Below, in pieces: positions 1 to 12,285 of a DNA stretch of 64,000 bases. Made by a program: the position numbers and the translations under genes. This stretch comes from Alnus glutinosa (lineage: Eukaryota > Streptophyta > Magnoliopsida > Fagales > Betulaceae): the NCBI RefSeq assembly GCF_958979055.1, contig NC_084896.1:26274001-26338000 (forward strand), read 5' to 3'. The stretch's first letter is position 1. The number at the start of each line of letters is the position of its first letter. The notes beneath the pieces were generated by a model that saw nothing but the letters and a program-made list of their open reading frames with translations, did not search any database and was not told where the DNA came from.

Positions 1-430
1 ATCTAAAACATTCTAACATTTTTTCACTTTTTATATCACTTAAATTATTTTTTAATATATTCAAATTAAAAAACTCAATACAAATGATTGTAATTGTGGA
101 ATATTTGTTTGAATAATAATAAAAAGTGATTGATGTGATATAAAATATAAAAAAGCTTGGAATTATTTATAGAAAATTGAAAATGTTTTGTTTTGTAGTG
201 AATTTTTTTATTTGGATAATAATAAAAAAAAAAAATTGATGTGATATAAAAAGTGTAAAAAAAAATGTTTTTTATTTGATTTTTTTTTGGAGAAGTGAAA
301 AAATAGAGGGGTAGTAAGAGTTGTTTGCCAAACAAGCTCAAAACTTTTTTACTTCTCTATAAAGCAATTTCAAACTTTTTAATACTACTATTCAAATAAA
401 AATTTCACAACACAATCATTTACCAAACTT
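1..430. repeat. AT-rich MITE-like repeat cluster
   Basis: This stretch holds at least two facing copies of a short AT-rich repeat: motifs like 'gatgtgatataaaa' in the left part and their inverse on the right, with 'gccaaacaagctc' near 330 and 'accaaac' near 425. The same family recurs at about 7380-7625, 27285-27440, 31120-31370 and 54090-54295, always with 'atatcacatcaat' and ending near 'ccaaacaa(g)cccc'. I read it as a non-autonomous DNA transposon (MITE) family; exact ends are not resolved. The small reading frame inside is not a gene. Confidence 0.5.
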
Positions 431-715
431 ATAAAGTAACAAATAAACAATAACTCAATAAGAATAACTTTTAAAATCAAGAAAAATAATGTACCTAAGA
501 GTAACGGAAAATCTGTTGAAACTTGTTGGCACTTGGCAAAATCCCAAAGTCCGAAGAAAACCTTACCAAAAAAATGTATGTGTTGTCTTTATTAGATAAG
601 GAAAAAAGAAAAAAAAAAAAAGAAAAAAAAAAAGGAGTTAATATTAACAAGGAGCCTTAATGCGAGTTTCCTCCTTTTATAAAATGCAGGGACAAAAAAA
701 TAGATAAGTATATAC
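431..715. other. Intergenic, nothing recognised
   Basis: AT-rich DNA with poly-A runs near 600-635. No coding signal, RNA gene or clear repeat end is visible. Confidence 0.5.
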
Positions 716-915
716 CAGGGGCGGAACTACTCTTTGGCTTGGGGGCCTGGCCCCCCCAAGCCAAGGAGTTTCTCCCAAAAAAAAAAAAAAATCTGAAAAA
801 AAAAAAAAAAATTAAAATTTTACCCCTTATTTTTTTTATTTTCTTAGGTTTGGCCCCCCAAAGTTATTTTTCTCAATTTGGCCCCCCCAATGTTTGAAAC
901 CTGGCTCCGCCCCTG
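716..915. mobile_element. hAT-type MITE with perfect 8-bp TSD
   Basis: A 200-bp element bounded by CAGGGGCGGAACTA at the left and the near-inverse TGGCTCCGCCCCTG at the right. It is flanked by identical 8-bp direct repeats GTATATAC (708-715 and 916-923). The terminal motif CAGGGGCGGAG and the 8-bp duplication are typical of plant hAT elements of the Tip100 type. It has no coding capacity and is therefore non-autonomous. Confidence 0.88.
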
Positions 916-923
916 GTATATAC

Positions 924-3074
924 TAAATGGAAATTAAAGAGAATTATCACATCTTAATTGCCTTGCTTTATTGCAATTTACTACTCTAGAATTGCTCCTA
1001 GTTAGAACAGTTATGGCATTCAAAGCATCAAAACTCAAATTAATTTCTTTTTTGAAAGAATTTTAGTCTAATGAAAAGTTAGATTGTGTTTGAAAGGTTG
1101 AGGGAGGGTTGGGCTTAAAAGATACCTAGAATACAGCAAACAATAATGCACTTCTGAGTGTAAAACCAGATCAATGATAGGGGATATTTTGAAATTGTGC
1201 AACCTGATTCTGCTGCTGTCAAAGAACTTGTAATCTTTTGTGCTCATCATATGGCAAATTGTGGTACAACTAGAATTAATTTTGGCCGTATTCCCATTTT
1301 TTTCTTTCTATTTAGTTCTTTTTCTCTTTGTATTGGAAAAGACTCTCCCTCCTTCTACGTTCCCTAACTTTGTTTTTTCTTTATTTTCTTTTCATCCTAC
1401 TTAAAAAAAAAAAAAATATGGAAAAAAAAAAAGAGAGAGAAAAAAGAACTTGCATGATCATTGATTTTTACTGCCAATGGATGGCAACTATAACTGTATT
1501 GATTGTGCCATTGTTGATCCAAATACTCCTAATTAAAAACACGAAAAATGGTTTTTCACTTTTTATGTTATATCATAATATTTTTTCAAAACCCTCGTAA
1601 AACATACTAACAAACATGACATATCCGTGTATCTAATATGAGACGTCAAATTACAAATATATCCTAAATAAATAAAAATATTATATTTGTAATTTAACGT
1701 AATTGTGCCACGTAGCACGTATAGTGGGTACATGATGAGAGTCGCGTGACATTAATTTTATTGAGATATGATCTTTTGTAATCTTAAGACACAATTTTTG
1801 ACCACCTTATCTACGTGGCAAGGTGATTCCCTAATTAGCTTTAGAGTTTTTTTTATCTTAAAGAAAAAAGAAAAAAAGAAAGGTATAAGTTGCTACGTGG
1901 GCAAAAGTGATTAGAAATTGTGTCTTGAAGTGGCAATGTATTATATCTCTAATTTATTTGTCTGATTTGGTATATTGTTAATTACACGTACAATGAGTTT
2001 GGTAGACAGACTTATTTAAAACCGGAGAAAAATGTAAAGACGGAATTGTTAAAATTGAAAACTTGAAAGGATTAAATTAAAATCTGATGAAAATCTAGGC
2101 ACCAAATTGGATTTTTCCTTCTTGACAATTCCCACATCGACATTTCCAACAGGTGAATTAAAGCAGCCGTCCGATGCTACTAATTAAAATCACGTTGCGT
2201 GGCTACTTACAGCTTACGGCTGCCGTAGTAGTTTCCTAGCATATCCCTGACCCAGAAGCCTTTTATTTATTATTTATTTTTTTTTTATTTTTTTTTGTGT
2301 GTGTTTTATCCATGGTACTTATTTTTGTTGTTATTATTCGATGTGATCTTCCCTCCCAAGTGAAATTCCGACTTTCTTGTACTCTTGTGATGAGAGAGGA
2401 CAATGCCTGCTAAACGTATCTTATTTTAAAATAAATAAACAAACTTATTTTAAAAAAAAAAAAAAAAAAAAAAAAGCCAGGCCAATGGGTGGCTGGGCCA
2501 CCCCCAATGGCATGGGGGTGAGTGGCCTTCGAGCCACCCCTTGGCCTGCCTTTTTATTTTTTTGTTTTTAAAAAAATAAGTTTATTTATTTATTTTTTAA
2601 TGTATTTATATTTTTTTATTAAGATCGACACTTGTCGCCATTTTATTGGCGAACACGTGGCGCTAACGTGTAGGGCTAATAGATTCCGTCAAAATGGTGG
2701 ATGGAAAATCGACCCAGGGAGTAAAACGTAATTATTGCATACCACAGGGACCTTCCATTAACTTTTTAAACCATAGGGAGTGAAAAATAATTATGACATA
2801 CCACAGGGACCAACGGTACAATTATTCATAATAATTATATGACGGGTCAAATACGAAAGTCCAAATGTTATTAATTGAGTAGATTGACATGCCGTAGCGT
2901 TTTTTAATTGGACAATAAATTGAAGGAGGTATTTATTTGAAGGAAAATGATATTTATGCGAAGGAAAATCACGCCACTATTTGCGTTAGATAACACTAGC
3001 AGACAGTGGTGGCGCAAGACTTAACACCTTTCCGGTCAAAACACGTTAATCTGTTAAGGAGTGAACAGCGACCG
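924..3074. other. Upstream flank of amylase copy 1
   Basis: Non-coding. The block about 1328-2260 matches 8597-8923 plus 11017-11384 plus 13532-13610, so it is the copy-1 version of the duplicated flank and serves as an uninterrupted reference for insertions in the other copy. The segment 2240-2380 is additionally repeated at about 7640-7790. Poly-A and poly-T tracts lie near 1400, 2280 and 2450-2475. Confidence 0.7.
2480..2850. repeat. MULE-like element fragment
   Basis: Contains 'ccacccc' blocks, a 'gacacttgtcgccattttattggcg' type stretch and an end resembling 'ggtacaattattcataataat'. These match the right half of the long-TIR elements at 4092-4752 and 35088-35745. No left half or target duplication was identified here. 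Confidence 0.45.
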
Positions 3075-3090
3075 TTGACTGCCTATAAAT
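3075..3090 (+). promoter_or_regulatory. Amylase copy 1 core promoter: W-box and TATA box
   Basis: TTGACT at 3075-3080 fits the W-box core (T)TGAC(C/T) bound by WRKY factors, and TATAAAT at 3084-3090 lies 56 bp before the ATG at 3146. Both are altered at the matching place in copy 2 (TTGATT at 16170 and TAAAAAT at 16179). The assignment rests on sequence match and position only. Confidence 0.6.
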
Positions 3091-3145
3091 TCCTTTGCAA
3101 GGCGTCTGATAAAATGCAGAGCCTGAGTTACATAGGAAGACGAAG

Positions 3146-6100
3146 ATGGGAATCACAAATATTTCTCTCTACTATCTCCTCCTCTTTGTCACTCTCATAC
3201 CCAACTTCACAGCTTCTCAAGTTCTGTTTCAGGTATCAATGACTGCACACAGGCATCATATTTGTATATATACATAACATCTTCTCCGACCATCGATCTT
3301 TTTTGCCCAACAAAGTATATATGATCAATTTTCTTTCTGGGCTTTTGGTGGTGCTCAGGGATTCAACTGGGAGTCATGGAAGAAGGATGGAGGATGGTAC
3401 AACTTCTTCACAACCAAGGTTCCTGACCTGGCCGATGCTGGGATTACTCATGTTTGGCTCCCTCCGCCTTCTCAGTCTATTTCAGAAGGTATGCCTCCAT
3501 TGAATTTTCTTGGGTTTTTTTTTTTTTTTTTTTTTTTTTGTCTTCTTCTTTCCGTAAACTTGGGTCCATTATTTTAATTTCTTTATGAATTATGGTGTGG
3601 TGTCTCTTCATTTTAGCTGAACTAGCTACAGTTCATGTTTCTTCTCATCCAATTGTGTTAGCTGTGTATGTTCTTTTAATTTCCTGTCTTTTTTGCGTGT
3701 ATATTTAAAGCCAATTTATATTTATTGCAGTACTGTAGCTGTATGAGGAAATGATTAGTGGGTTCTAGGCATTTGTTTAATGCGTTATGTGTGATTGAGG
3801 CCGGGGAAGATTCTAACATAATTCCCAACATATATTGATTTCGTTCTTGGTTGAATTGAAATCTTGAAGGTGCTTGAAATTAAGATTTGTGTTATAAAAT
3901 GGCATCCCTGTCGAAAATGAAGGGAATTGCCACTGGAACAGGCAATTCATTTATTTTCAAACCGACCCACTTACTATCTATTATTTGATTGACTAATCCT
4001 TTATTACTATTTATTATTTGATTGACTAACCCTTTCGCCCTATTGAACGTCTCCCAGCTAGGCAGCTATCAGTCGGTAGTTATATTTTCGGAATTGGTCA
4101 TATGGTTGGTTTAAATCATATATCGTTTCATGTAGTATTAAAATGAATTCAAAAATTTTTGTGATGACCTAATTTACAAATAGCTTATTGAAGTTAAAAT
4201 TTGTTAAAAAATTTAATAGATTTCGTTAGGTGTCACGTCAGCCAACAAAATAATGACACATATCACTCTTAATAAAAAAAATATAAATACATAAAACTTT
4301 TAAAAAATATATTTCTTTAAGAAAGAAAATTGAAAAAAGTAGAAGGGTAGGATGCGAGCTACCTCTAGGGGTGATGCGCAACCACCCTCATGAAGAGGTG
4401 ATCAAAGGCCACCCTAAAACCCACGCGGCCACCCCCAGCCTGATCTGGCCACCCTCATGTAGGCAATCCATTTTCTTTTTTCAATAATTTAAAAAAAAAA
4501 AAAAGTTTTATATATTTATATTTTTAATATATATATATATATATTTGTTAAGAGTGACATGTGTCTCTATTTTATTGGCATTGACGTAGCATCTAACGGA
4601 ATCTGTCAAATTTTTTTTAATGGAATTTGACTCCCTTGGACGATTTGTAATTAGGCCAACCACATAGATTTCTAAATTCATTTTGATACTACATGAAACA
4701 ATTTGTAATTTAGACAAATCACAATGACCAATGATTCAATTTTTCATATTATTTTTCATTTACTTTTCAGCAGTAGATCTGTTAAGTTCATTCTAAATGT
4801 CTTTACTTCTTCTCAAGATCTTGACGTTAGAATGTATTGTGGGATCGATGGATAGGACAGGGTCTTTAGGCTTTTGCAGTAAGAACTATAGCACATATAT
4901 ATTGATGGGATCTTTGCCAATAATTGCTTCCTTACTTTCTCTCCAGCCCCTGAAGGGTACATGCCGGGAAGGCTCTACGATCTCGATACATCAAAATATG
5001 GAAACCTTGATGAACTGAAGAAGCTGATAAAAGCCTTCCAAGACAAGGGGGTCAAGTGCATATCAGACATAGTTATAAACCACAGAACTGCAGAGAAGCA
5101 AGATAGTGATGGACAGTATACCATTTTCGAAGGAGGGACACCAGATGATCGCCTTGACTGGGACAAATCTTTCATTTGCAGAAATGACAAACCTATTTCT
5201 GGCACAGGAAATCTTGACACAGGAACTGATTTTGAACCGGCCCCGGATATTGACCACACAAACCCACGAGTCCAAAGAGAGCTATCAGATTGGATGAACT
5301 GGCTAAAAACCGAAATCGGTTTTGCTGGGTGGCGATTTGATTTTGGCTTTGGATTTTCCCCATCTATTTTTAAGATATATATGGCAAATACAAAGCCAGA
5401 TTTTGCAGTAGGCGAAATATGGCCTGATTTTGATGACAATAACATTGACAAGCAGGATGCTAGTCGACGCCAGATTGTGAAATGGATAGAGGATGTTGGA
5501 GAAGATGTCAAAGCTTTTGATTTTACATTAAAAGGTGTACTTCAAACTGCATTAGTGCGGGGGGAGCTGTGGCGTTTGAATTTCTCAGGAGGTGCTCCCG
5601 GAGTGATTGGCTTGAAGCCAGGAAATGCTGTGACTTTCATAGACAATCATGATACAGGTTCCACCCAAAATAAGTGGCCATTCCAAAGTGACAAAATCAT
5701 GCAGGGATATGTTTACATTCTTACTCATCCAGGGATCCCATCAGTAGTAAGTTCTCTGAAACTTGATCTAATTTCTCGCTAGACCATTGGTGTTATTAAT
5801 GAGGCTGTCTTAAATGAACAAAAAAGTAGATCAAGGAAAACAATGGCCTTTAGAGCTAGCAGATAACTGACTGCTGACAACAATTTCTTCAATTGACCAA
5901 TTTCCATTGCTGTTGATCTCATCAAATCAGTGTGGAGTGAAACAATTACTCTTTAATTGATAAGGAATTCTTTCATGCTACTCTTACTAATGATTACTTT
6001 CCAAAAAAAAAAATACGCCCTTGTTTGTATAATGTATATGATGAATTAATATATGTAAATGTTTTTTTTCTTTTGGTTACAGTTTTATGATCACTTCTTT

Positions 6101-6337
6101 GACGGGGGTATCAAAGGTCCGATAACTGATCTCATTAAGATCCGATCGAGAAATGGGATCAAACCAACCAGTTCCTTGCGAATTCTAGCCGCTGATGCGG
6201 ATCTCTATGTAGCTGCTATAGACGAGAAGATTATTGCCAAGATTGGTCCAAGATTCGCTGTTGGAGACCTTGTCCCTTCTACTTACAAACTCGCTACTTC
6301 TGGTGACCAGTATGCTGTGTGGGAGAAAACAGCTTAA
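3146..6337 (+). CDS. AMY1: Alpha-amylase, secreted AMY1-type, tandem copy 1
   Basis: Endo-acting GH13 alpha-amylase hydrolysing alpha-1,4-glucan bonds in starch. Exons are 3146-3232, 3359-3488, 4947-5746 and 6083-6337, all GT..AG, giving 423 aa. Residues 1-24 look like a signal peptide (start [13 protein letters not shown]), so it probably enters the secretory pathway like Arabidopsis AMY1. [12 protein letters not shown] opens the TIM-barrel. Conserved region I has D113 and H118 (DIVINH), region [11 protein letters not shown] with nucleophile D204, region III FAVGEIW with acid/base E229, and region IV FIDNHD with D308. The C-terminal beta domain ends in YAVWEKTA. It is odd that F207 stands where cereal amylases and Arabidopsis AMY1 have Lys in region II, and that the HPGTPCI motif reads HPGIPSV. 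Intron 2 carries a transposon also present in copy 2. A likely poly(A) signal is AATAAA at 6377. Activity is inferred, not shown. Confidence 0.93.
4092..4752. mobile_element. Long-TIR MULE-like element in amylase intron 2
   Basis: The left arm (from about 4092) and the right arm (to about 4752) are inverted copies of each other over roughly 150-200 bp. Shared marks are 'cgtttcatgtagtatta' on the left and its inverse near 4680, 'gttaggtgtcacgtca' against the inverse of 'tgacgtagcatctaac', and 'gacacatatcactctta' against its inverse. The interior has 'ccaccctcatg' blocks and no coding sequence. A relative lies at the same place in copy 2 (17170-17765), so insertion predates the gene duplication. 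Ends are approximate. Confidence 0.7.
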
Positions 6338-6809
6338 TTAGGGTATTATCAGTACTAATCATCTAAAATGAAAAGGAATAAACAAGGGATCATATGATGC
6401 CTTTGTAATAAAATGTTGTATCATTACTGATCCATGAAAGTTAAGCAAAATAAACCATCGATCGTTTTATCCAGTTTTCTTCTAAATGTCCAATGTCTGT
6501 ATGGCAATTGGCAAGCTTAAGCTAACAAGTAAAATGTGGATGAATTGTGGAGTTATGGTTCCAACTCATAATTTCTGTTCTAATACCATGTTAAATTACT
6601 AATTGTCCCATAAACATAAGTCGATAGGAAATGATAAATTTAATAATTTAATTAATACTTTAACATAACCAAATTAGTAGAAAAATTTGAATATTAATCT
6701 ATATTGGATCTGGACTTTCAAGCACACAGTTGCTATGTTCCTCAAAAAGTTCATTTCTTACAGATTCTTCTCTAAGTTAGAATAGGATATTGGCGGCACT
6801 AGTTGTAAG
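6338..6809. other. 3' flank of amylase copy 1
   Basis: 3' UTR and downstream DNA, strongly similar to 19369-19850 behind copy 2. AATAAA at 6377-6382 is the likely polyadenylation signal. The similarity marks the right part of the duplicated unit. Confidence 0.7.
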
Positions 6810-6985
6810 TAGGGGTGAAAACTCGATTACGGTTATTACTTATTGGCTAAAACCGGTAATCGTAACCGGGGTAGCTGGTTGGCCAAAATCGCCAACTAGC
6901 TCCGGTAACCGGGTAGCCAATAACCAGTGGTTATCGGTTGGTACCCAGTTATCTGGACCGGTAACTAAAATTTTAAAAAATTGAA
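6810..6985. mobile_element. hAT-like fragment with TAGGGGTG end
   Basis: Begins TAGGGGTGAAAAC and continues with repeated 'accggt/ggtaac' motifs, the subterminal pattern of plant hAT elements with TAGGGGTG ends. I found no matching right end or target duplication, so it is probably truncated. Confidence 0.45.
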
Positions 6986-7208
6986 TTTAAGTTAGAATGG
7001 AACCATACCCAGTTCTTTATGGCACCCTACTTGCATATGGGTCAATATTACGAGCCTTAGGGTTTACCCAAATCAACCGTGGCAGAGCTAGAAATTCATC
7101 TTTGTATACTAAACACAATTCACAATAGAAATAATAAGTTATAACACAATATGTGTATCACAAATAGTATATCTATAACACTTCATAAATATGTGCATTA
7201 ACGTAATG

Positions 7209-7366
7209 AGCAATGCTTTCCATGTCCCTCCAAACTGTTGTAACTTTTAAAATTACCACTGGATTAAAATTCAGTAACGATTTATCATAAATTTAATAGT
7301 GATTTTAAAAGTTACATCAAATTTGGAGGGACATAAGGGGTCATGAGTCTTACATTTAGCATTACT
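7209..7366. mobile_element. MITE with inverted ends
   Basis: Ends AGCAATGCT and AGCATTACT. The arms pair through 'catgtccctccaaa' and 'tttggagggacat', and 'gtaacttttaaaat' pairs with 'attttaaaagttac'. It is related in design to 15790-15969. Non-coding. Confidence 0.65.
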
Positions 7367-7379
7367 CTAAGGTAATATG

Positions 7380-7625
7380 TAGGCACTAAAAAAAAAAAAA
7401 AAAAAAAAAAAAACATTCATGATTCAACTTCATAATATTTGAACTTTTTTTTTACTTTTGATATCACATCAATAATTTTTTTTTATTATTCAAATAAAAA
7501 AAATTCACTACAATATAAATTTTTTTTCACTTTTCCATACAAATTCTCTCTACTTTATATCACATCAATAACTTTTTACTACTATTAAAAAAAAATTCAA
7601 CTCAACAATTTTTGCCAAACAACCC
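7380..7625. repeat. AT-rich MITE family copy
   Basis: Poly-A run at 7388-7412, then the 'atatcacatcaataa' repeats ending 'gccaaacaacccc', the same family as the 1-430 cluster. Confidence 0.5.
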
Positions 7626-7639
7626 CTTAATTTCTGGCT

Positions 7640-7790
7640 ATTATAGCAGTTTCCAAGCAGTCATTGACCCAAAAGCTTTATAATTTTCTTTTCTTTTCTT
7701 TTTTTCCAAGCAACATGGTAACTTATTTTTGTCGTTATTACTTGATGGGATCTTCCATCCCAAGTGAAATTCCAACTTTCAAGTTTCTTT
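7640..7790. repeat. Extra copy of amylase far-upstream flank
   Basis: Resembles 2240-2380: 'gacccaaaagc', 'atggtaacttatttttgtcgttatta' and 'gatcttccatcccaagtgaaattcc' have close counterparts there in the same order. It is followed at 8597 by sequence matching 1328, so the flank exists in more than two pieces. This suggests that more than one duplication step shaped the locus. Confidence 0.6.
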
Positions 7791-8596
7791 TTTTCCAAAA
7801 AATAAAATAAAATAAAATAAAATAAAATTGAAAACTTCACTTACACTTATGAAGTGTAAGCGATTTTGCAATCATAACTCTAAAATTTAAAAATTTGCAA
7901 CGTCAATAACCATGTTTCAGCTCCTTTTAATTACACCATTTTTGTTTTTGTTAAAATGCCCAAAATTTTCATAACATGTGAAAATCACATTTTTTTTTTT
8001 AATAAAATTTCTTCTAACTTTATTTTTGCTATGAACACATGTCATTTTTATAGACGAAATTTAAGAAAGTTTTTGCAACACAGTTTAGAGGAAAACTCTG
8101 TCCAATTAAAATTATTGCCAACGTTTTTATTTGATTTTAATTTATAGTTCTTAGGTTTTCAATTTCAACAATAAGGTCATCACAACTTTCTCTGGTTTTA
8201 AATAGGTTCATCCATCAACTTCCTGTCTAATTAATCAACAATATGTCCCATCAGACCAATTAATTAACGTCACGTGGGTCTTGTTTGACACGTCATGTAC
8301 CCATTATACGTGACATGTGGCACAATTCCGTTAATTAATTGGTGAATAATATGTAGGCACTAGTAAAAAAATGAAAAAAAAAAAAATCAAAATGTCTAAA
8401 ATTACATCCCATGCTATTGTAGAGAAATAAAATCATCAAGCATCGAAAATGAATTAAAATTCTCAACCATTTTCCTTTAAATATAGACAGTTAAATTATT
8501 TGCAAAAAAACACTCATAAAAGTAACAAAAAGTAACAAATAATTATTTTGTTACATTCCCATCATTTCCCTTCTATCTAATTATTTTCCTCCCCGT
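7791..8596. other. Intergenic, nothing recognised
   Basis: AT-rich, with an (aaaat)n microsatellite near 7798-7828 and poly-T at 7990. No gene or RNA seen. Confidence 0.5.
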
Positions 8597-8667
8597 ATTG
8601 GAAAAGAGTCCCCATCCTCCTTCTATGTTCCCTAGCTTTGTTTTTTCTTTCTTTTCTTTTCATTGTA

Positions 8668-8734
<67 letters not shown>

Positions 8735-8923
8735 ACCCTGGCATGATCATTGATTTTTACTGCCAATGGATGGCAACTATGACTGTATTGAACTATTGAT
8801 TGTGCCATTGTTGTTCCAAATACTCGTAATTTCACTTTTATGTTATATTATGATAAAAAAAAATAATAATAATACAAAAAAAACCCTCATAAAACAGATT
8901 AACAAACATGACACGTACGTGGG
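8597..8923. repeat. Duplicated upstream flank, part 1 (matches 1328-1630)
   Basis: Shares a long ordered run with 1328-1630, for example 'catgatcattgatttttactgcc' and 'ttgattgtgccattgttg' type stretches, apart from a longer poly-A tract (8671-8711). It is interrupted at 8924 by a hAT element and resumes at 11017. Confidence 0.75.
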
Positions 8924-9380
8924 CAGGGGCGGAGCCAGAAAATTCCTGGAGGGAGGGCGGAACTTAAATATATATAGTCCATTTATATGTGCGCTCGCTT
9001 GTAAAATAAAAGAAAACAAGTTTTAAATTTAACTTATAATAGTTTTTATTAGAATTAACAAGCGAAAAAACAACGAATAATTAACCAAATCAAACCCATC
9101 AAATTAAAAGAAAAAAAAAAAATCCAATAATCAAAGTAAGTTAGTATCTATTAAAAATCTTAATCTAGCCAAAATAGCAAATACAAAAAAATATAAACTA
9201 CTTGACAAATAAATTATGCCCAGTTAATAGGGTCTAAGAAAAATGAGTACATTTTAATGAATCAACGTTATCTTGAGCTTGATGGATTTCTTAAAAACAA
9301 ACCAAAAACAATAATGTGCTAGCTGAATGCTGCAAACCAATAAAAACAAATAATAAATTAGAAGAAGAAACGATGGAACA

Positions 9381-9421
<41 letters not shown>

Positions 9422-11016
9422 TTATCTTCCAAATTGCCTTATAAATTGATTAATTATTTTAAAGGCAAATATTAATTTAATAGAATAATTAAAAAAAAAA
9501 AAAAGTCAAATCTAATTTGGATGAGTCTTTTCCATCTAAAATCAAAGTGTTACATTTTAATTAGTATTTTTGCTGAAAAAGACATACCTAGTTTTCTTTT
9601 CTTTTTTTTGTGTATTTATTTTGTAAGCTTCTCGAGAATTCTATCCAGACTAAATACTGAAAAAAATTAAATAATAAAAACAAATATAAAAAAAAAAAAA
9701 TCTATTAATTAAAGACAAATATAACAAGATAAATTTGATTAATTGGTTATTTCCTCACATAATCATATATTTGAGGAAGTCTCATTTCAAGTTTCATTTT
9801 TCACCACCCTCAAATCTCAATTCTCTCTCCCATCAGCCACGATCCCACACTCATGCTCACTCCCAAGTCCCATCACGCCCCATTCATTTCCATCTGTCAT
9901 CTTCTAATCTCAAGAAAGAGTCAAGAGTCTTGACTCCTTGAGATTCTGAATTTCTGAGAAGATGGCATATCGAGAAGACAATCCACTCAATTACATCTAT
10001 TAAAAAAAAAAAAATCCACTCACTCAATTACTCGAAGCCTCTAGAATCCACTCAAAGCTTCAATTGAGACTATTGCCTATGGAGTCAATTCTTCCTCACA
10101 CCCACGGTCCCACGCTCTTACGCCCCTAATCCCCTCATCTTTTTTTTTTCTTTTTTTCTTTTTTTTTAAAAAAAAGGGATAAAACTGTTCAGTGGTCCTC
10201 CTTATTTATTGTCCTTATCTTTTTATTTCTTTCTTCAACCTCACGCCTCCCCGGAGTCCCCTCCCTCTGTCTGTGCTTCAATTCTCTCATGAATCTTCAT
10301 TGTCTATTTGTCTTCAACCCATCTCAAAGAAATCACATAATCAAACATAGACTACACAGTAACACAATGAACACTCATATTTTTTCTTTTAAAAAAGCCC
10401 AAATTTCAAAGCAAAAGCCCAATGAACATGCAGAAAAATAAGAGCAAACAACTCACGGTGATGAGTGTTTACTGCTGCTGGTGGTGCTTGAACCTGTGGA
10501 CAGACGGCCGACGGTGAATGCACAACCAGATCTCAGTCTCTCAGACTCAGTTCTCTTGCCTCTCATTATTTTCAAGCTCTGCGTTTTTTTTTTCTTCTTT
10601 TTTCTTGGGGTTGAATGTGAGATTGAGGGTTTGACGAAAGTTTGAGAGGTATTGGAAAGTAAATTTTGTCTCATTTTTTCCCTTGTGCAGTGTGACTTTT
10701 TTATTAACATTGGGTTGCCGTGTTGAAAAGGATTTGCTGCTGATTATTATATTTTTTTTATCTGTTGTGTCTGGTGATTTTTCTTATTCTTTTTTCTTTC
10801 TAGTTTAATATCCGCTGCCTTGCTAGGTTTTTAATATATTTTTTTTTTTAGGAAAAGAAAAAAAAATTATAGTAGTAGATAGTAGATTAAATTTTTGGGG
10901 GGGCTTGAATTCTATTTTTGCCGAGGCATAGGTGCCTAACCTAAAATTAAAAATTAAAAGGCTTTGAAATTTTTTGGGGGCCATGACCCCCAACCTTATA
11001 CGTGCCTCTACCCCTG
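8924..11016. mobile_element. Non-autonomous hAT element, 2.1 kb
   Basis: The left end CAGGGGCGGAGCCAG and right end GTGCCTCTACCCCTG are imperfect inverted repeats of the Tip100-like hAT terminus. The flanks continue the sequence found uninterrupted near 1600-1640, which acts as the empty site. A diverged direct repeat can be guessed at the ends (acgtgggc / gcatggat). No transposase reading frame is seen; the inside is AT-rich with poly-A (9382-9418) and scattered short frames that look random. Confidence 0.72.
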
Positions 11017-11384
11017 GCATGGATCTCATATGACACGTCATATAATTACTGTAGGTGCTACGTAATTGTGCTACGTAACACATATAGTGGATACATGATG
11101 TGTCAAATGAGAGTCGTGTGACATTAATCTATTTGTCTGATGTGGCATACTGTTAATTACATGTACAATAAATTTGATGAAGAGACTAATTTAAAACGAG
11201 GGAAAAATGTAAAGACCCAATCCTTAAAATTGAAAACTTAAAAGGATTAAATTAAAATCTGATAAAAATCTAGGTACTAAATTGGATTTTTCCTTCTTGA
11301 CAATTCCCACATCAACAGGGAGTGGACTCGTTCAAACTTCCTTTCCAACGGGGGAATTAAAGCAGCCGTTCGATGCTACTAATT
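11017..11384. repeat. Duplicated upstream flank, part 2 (matches about 1635-2190)
   Basis: Resumes the copy-1 flank order: 'gtaattgtgctacgta', 'ggatttttccttcttgacaa' and 'gaattaaagcagccgt' have counterparts at about 1700, 2110 and 2155. It ends in a 16-bp stretch (11369-11384) that recurs with one mismatch at 13532-13547. Confidence 0.75.
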
Positions 11385-12285
11385 TTTTAAGAGATACATG
11401 AGAAACAAATTACAACAAGATAGAAAAAACAAAATAAAGGTTGGGCAACCTAAAAAGAAACGTAAAAATGAAAGTACGCGGGCGCAATGCTTCCGGCGAT
11501 GCGGGCCCATTAGCTTGAGGCACAGATGCCACAAAGCCGGGGTCATCATTGAAGGTGATTTGAAAAGTGTATTGAGTCACAAGGACCGAAACACCATTAC
11601 AGGGGTGAACAAGGGGAGAATGACACAACAAATAAGCCCAAAAATACAATAAAACAAAAACAAACATAGCAGTAGTAGATCGGGTGAGATGGGAACCATC
11701 CCTGGAGGCGCGTGAGAACCACGCGCCTCCCAAGGACGGCCTCTCAACAACGGGAAACACCGGAATCTTCTGGGACCACTGGGGTTGAAGTGGAAGGTGG
11801 CGGAGGAAGCAGGCGTGTGCTCTACACGCCGGTTGAGTCGAAGAGCTCTCTAGTGCGTGGGAAACACAAGCCAACATTTCGGCGGCGGTGGAGGTGGAGA
11901 AGACCACCGGCGGACTCCAAAGACGCTGAAGAACCCGTTGTTGAGGAGCATGTCTTGTAAAAGAGGATGGAGGTGAGTAGATCTAAATCCAAAGAACCAA
12001 ATCAAAACACCAATCCTAAAAATCACAAAAGCACGGTGGATGAAGGGGGATATGCCCAAAACAAACTGCTGGTTAGAGGAAAGCGAAGAAAAAACAGGAA
12101 AAGGGGAAGAATCCAGTGCAAAGCCGGCTCGGGGTGTATGGATCCGGAGCAAAGTCGGTTCGGTGGTCTGAGAGAGAACTCTCAGATTTATTGGGTTATG
12201 GGGTAGTTGGGTGGATGGGGAGAGGGAGATGAAGAACATTGAAAATTAAAGACACTTCTAATTTACCAAGTGTGTGATAGTGTGC

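Noticed and set aside
4975-5511. 178-codon minus-strand frame opposite amylase exon 3 (also 17984-18520)
   Set aside because: It is antisense to a clearly coding GH13 exon; its conservation between copies follows from the sense strand.
11410-11907. 165-codon minus-strand frame in the retroposed insertion
   Set aside because: No recognised domain; overlapping frames on the other strand are similar in length, as expected from GC-rich DNA. Kept only as part of the mobile element.
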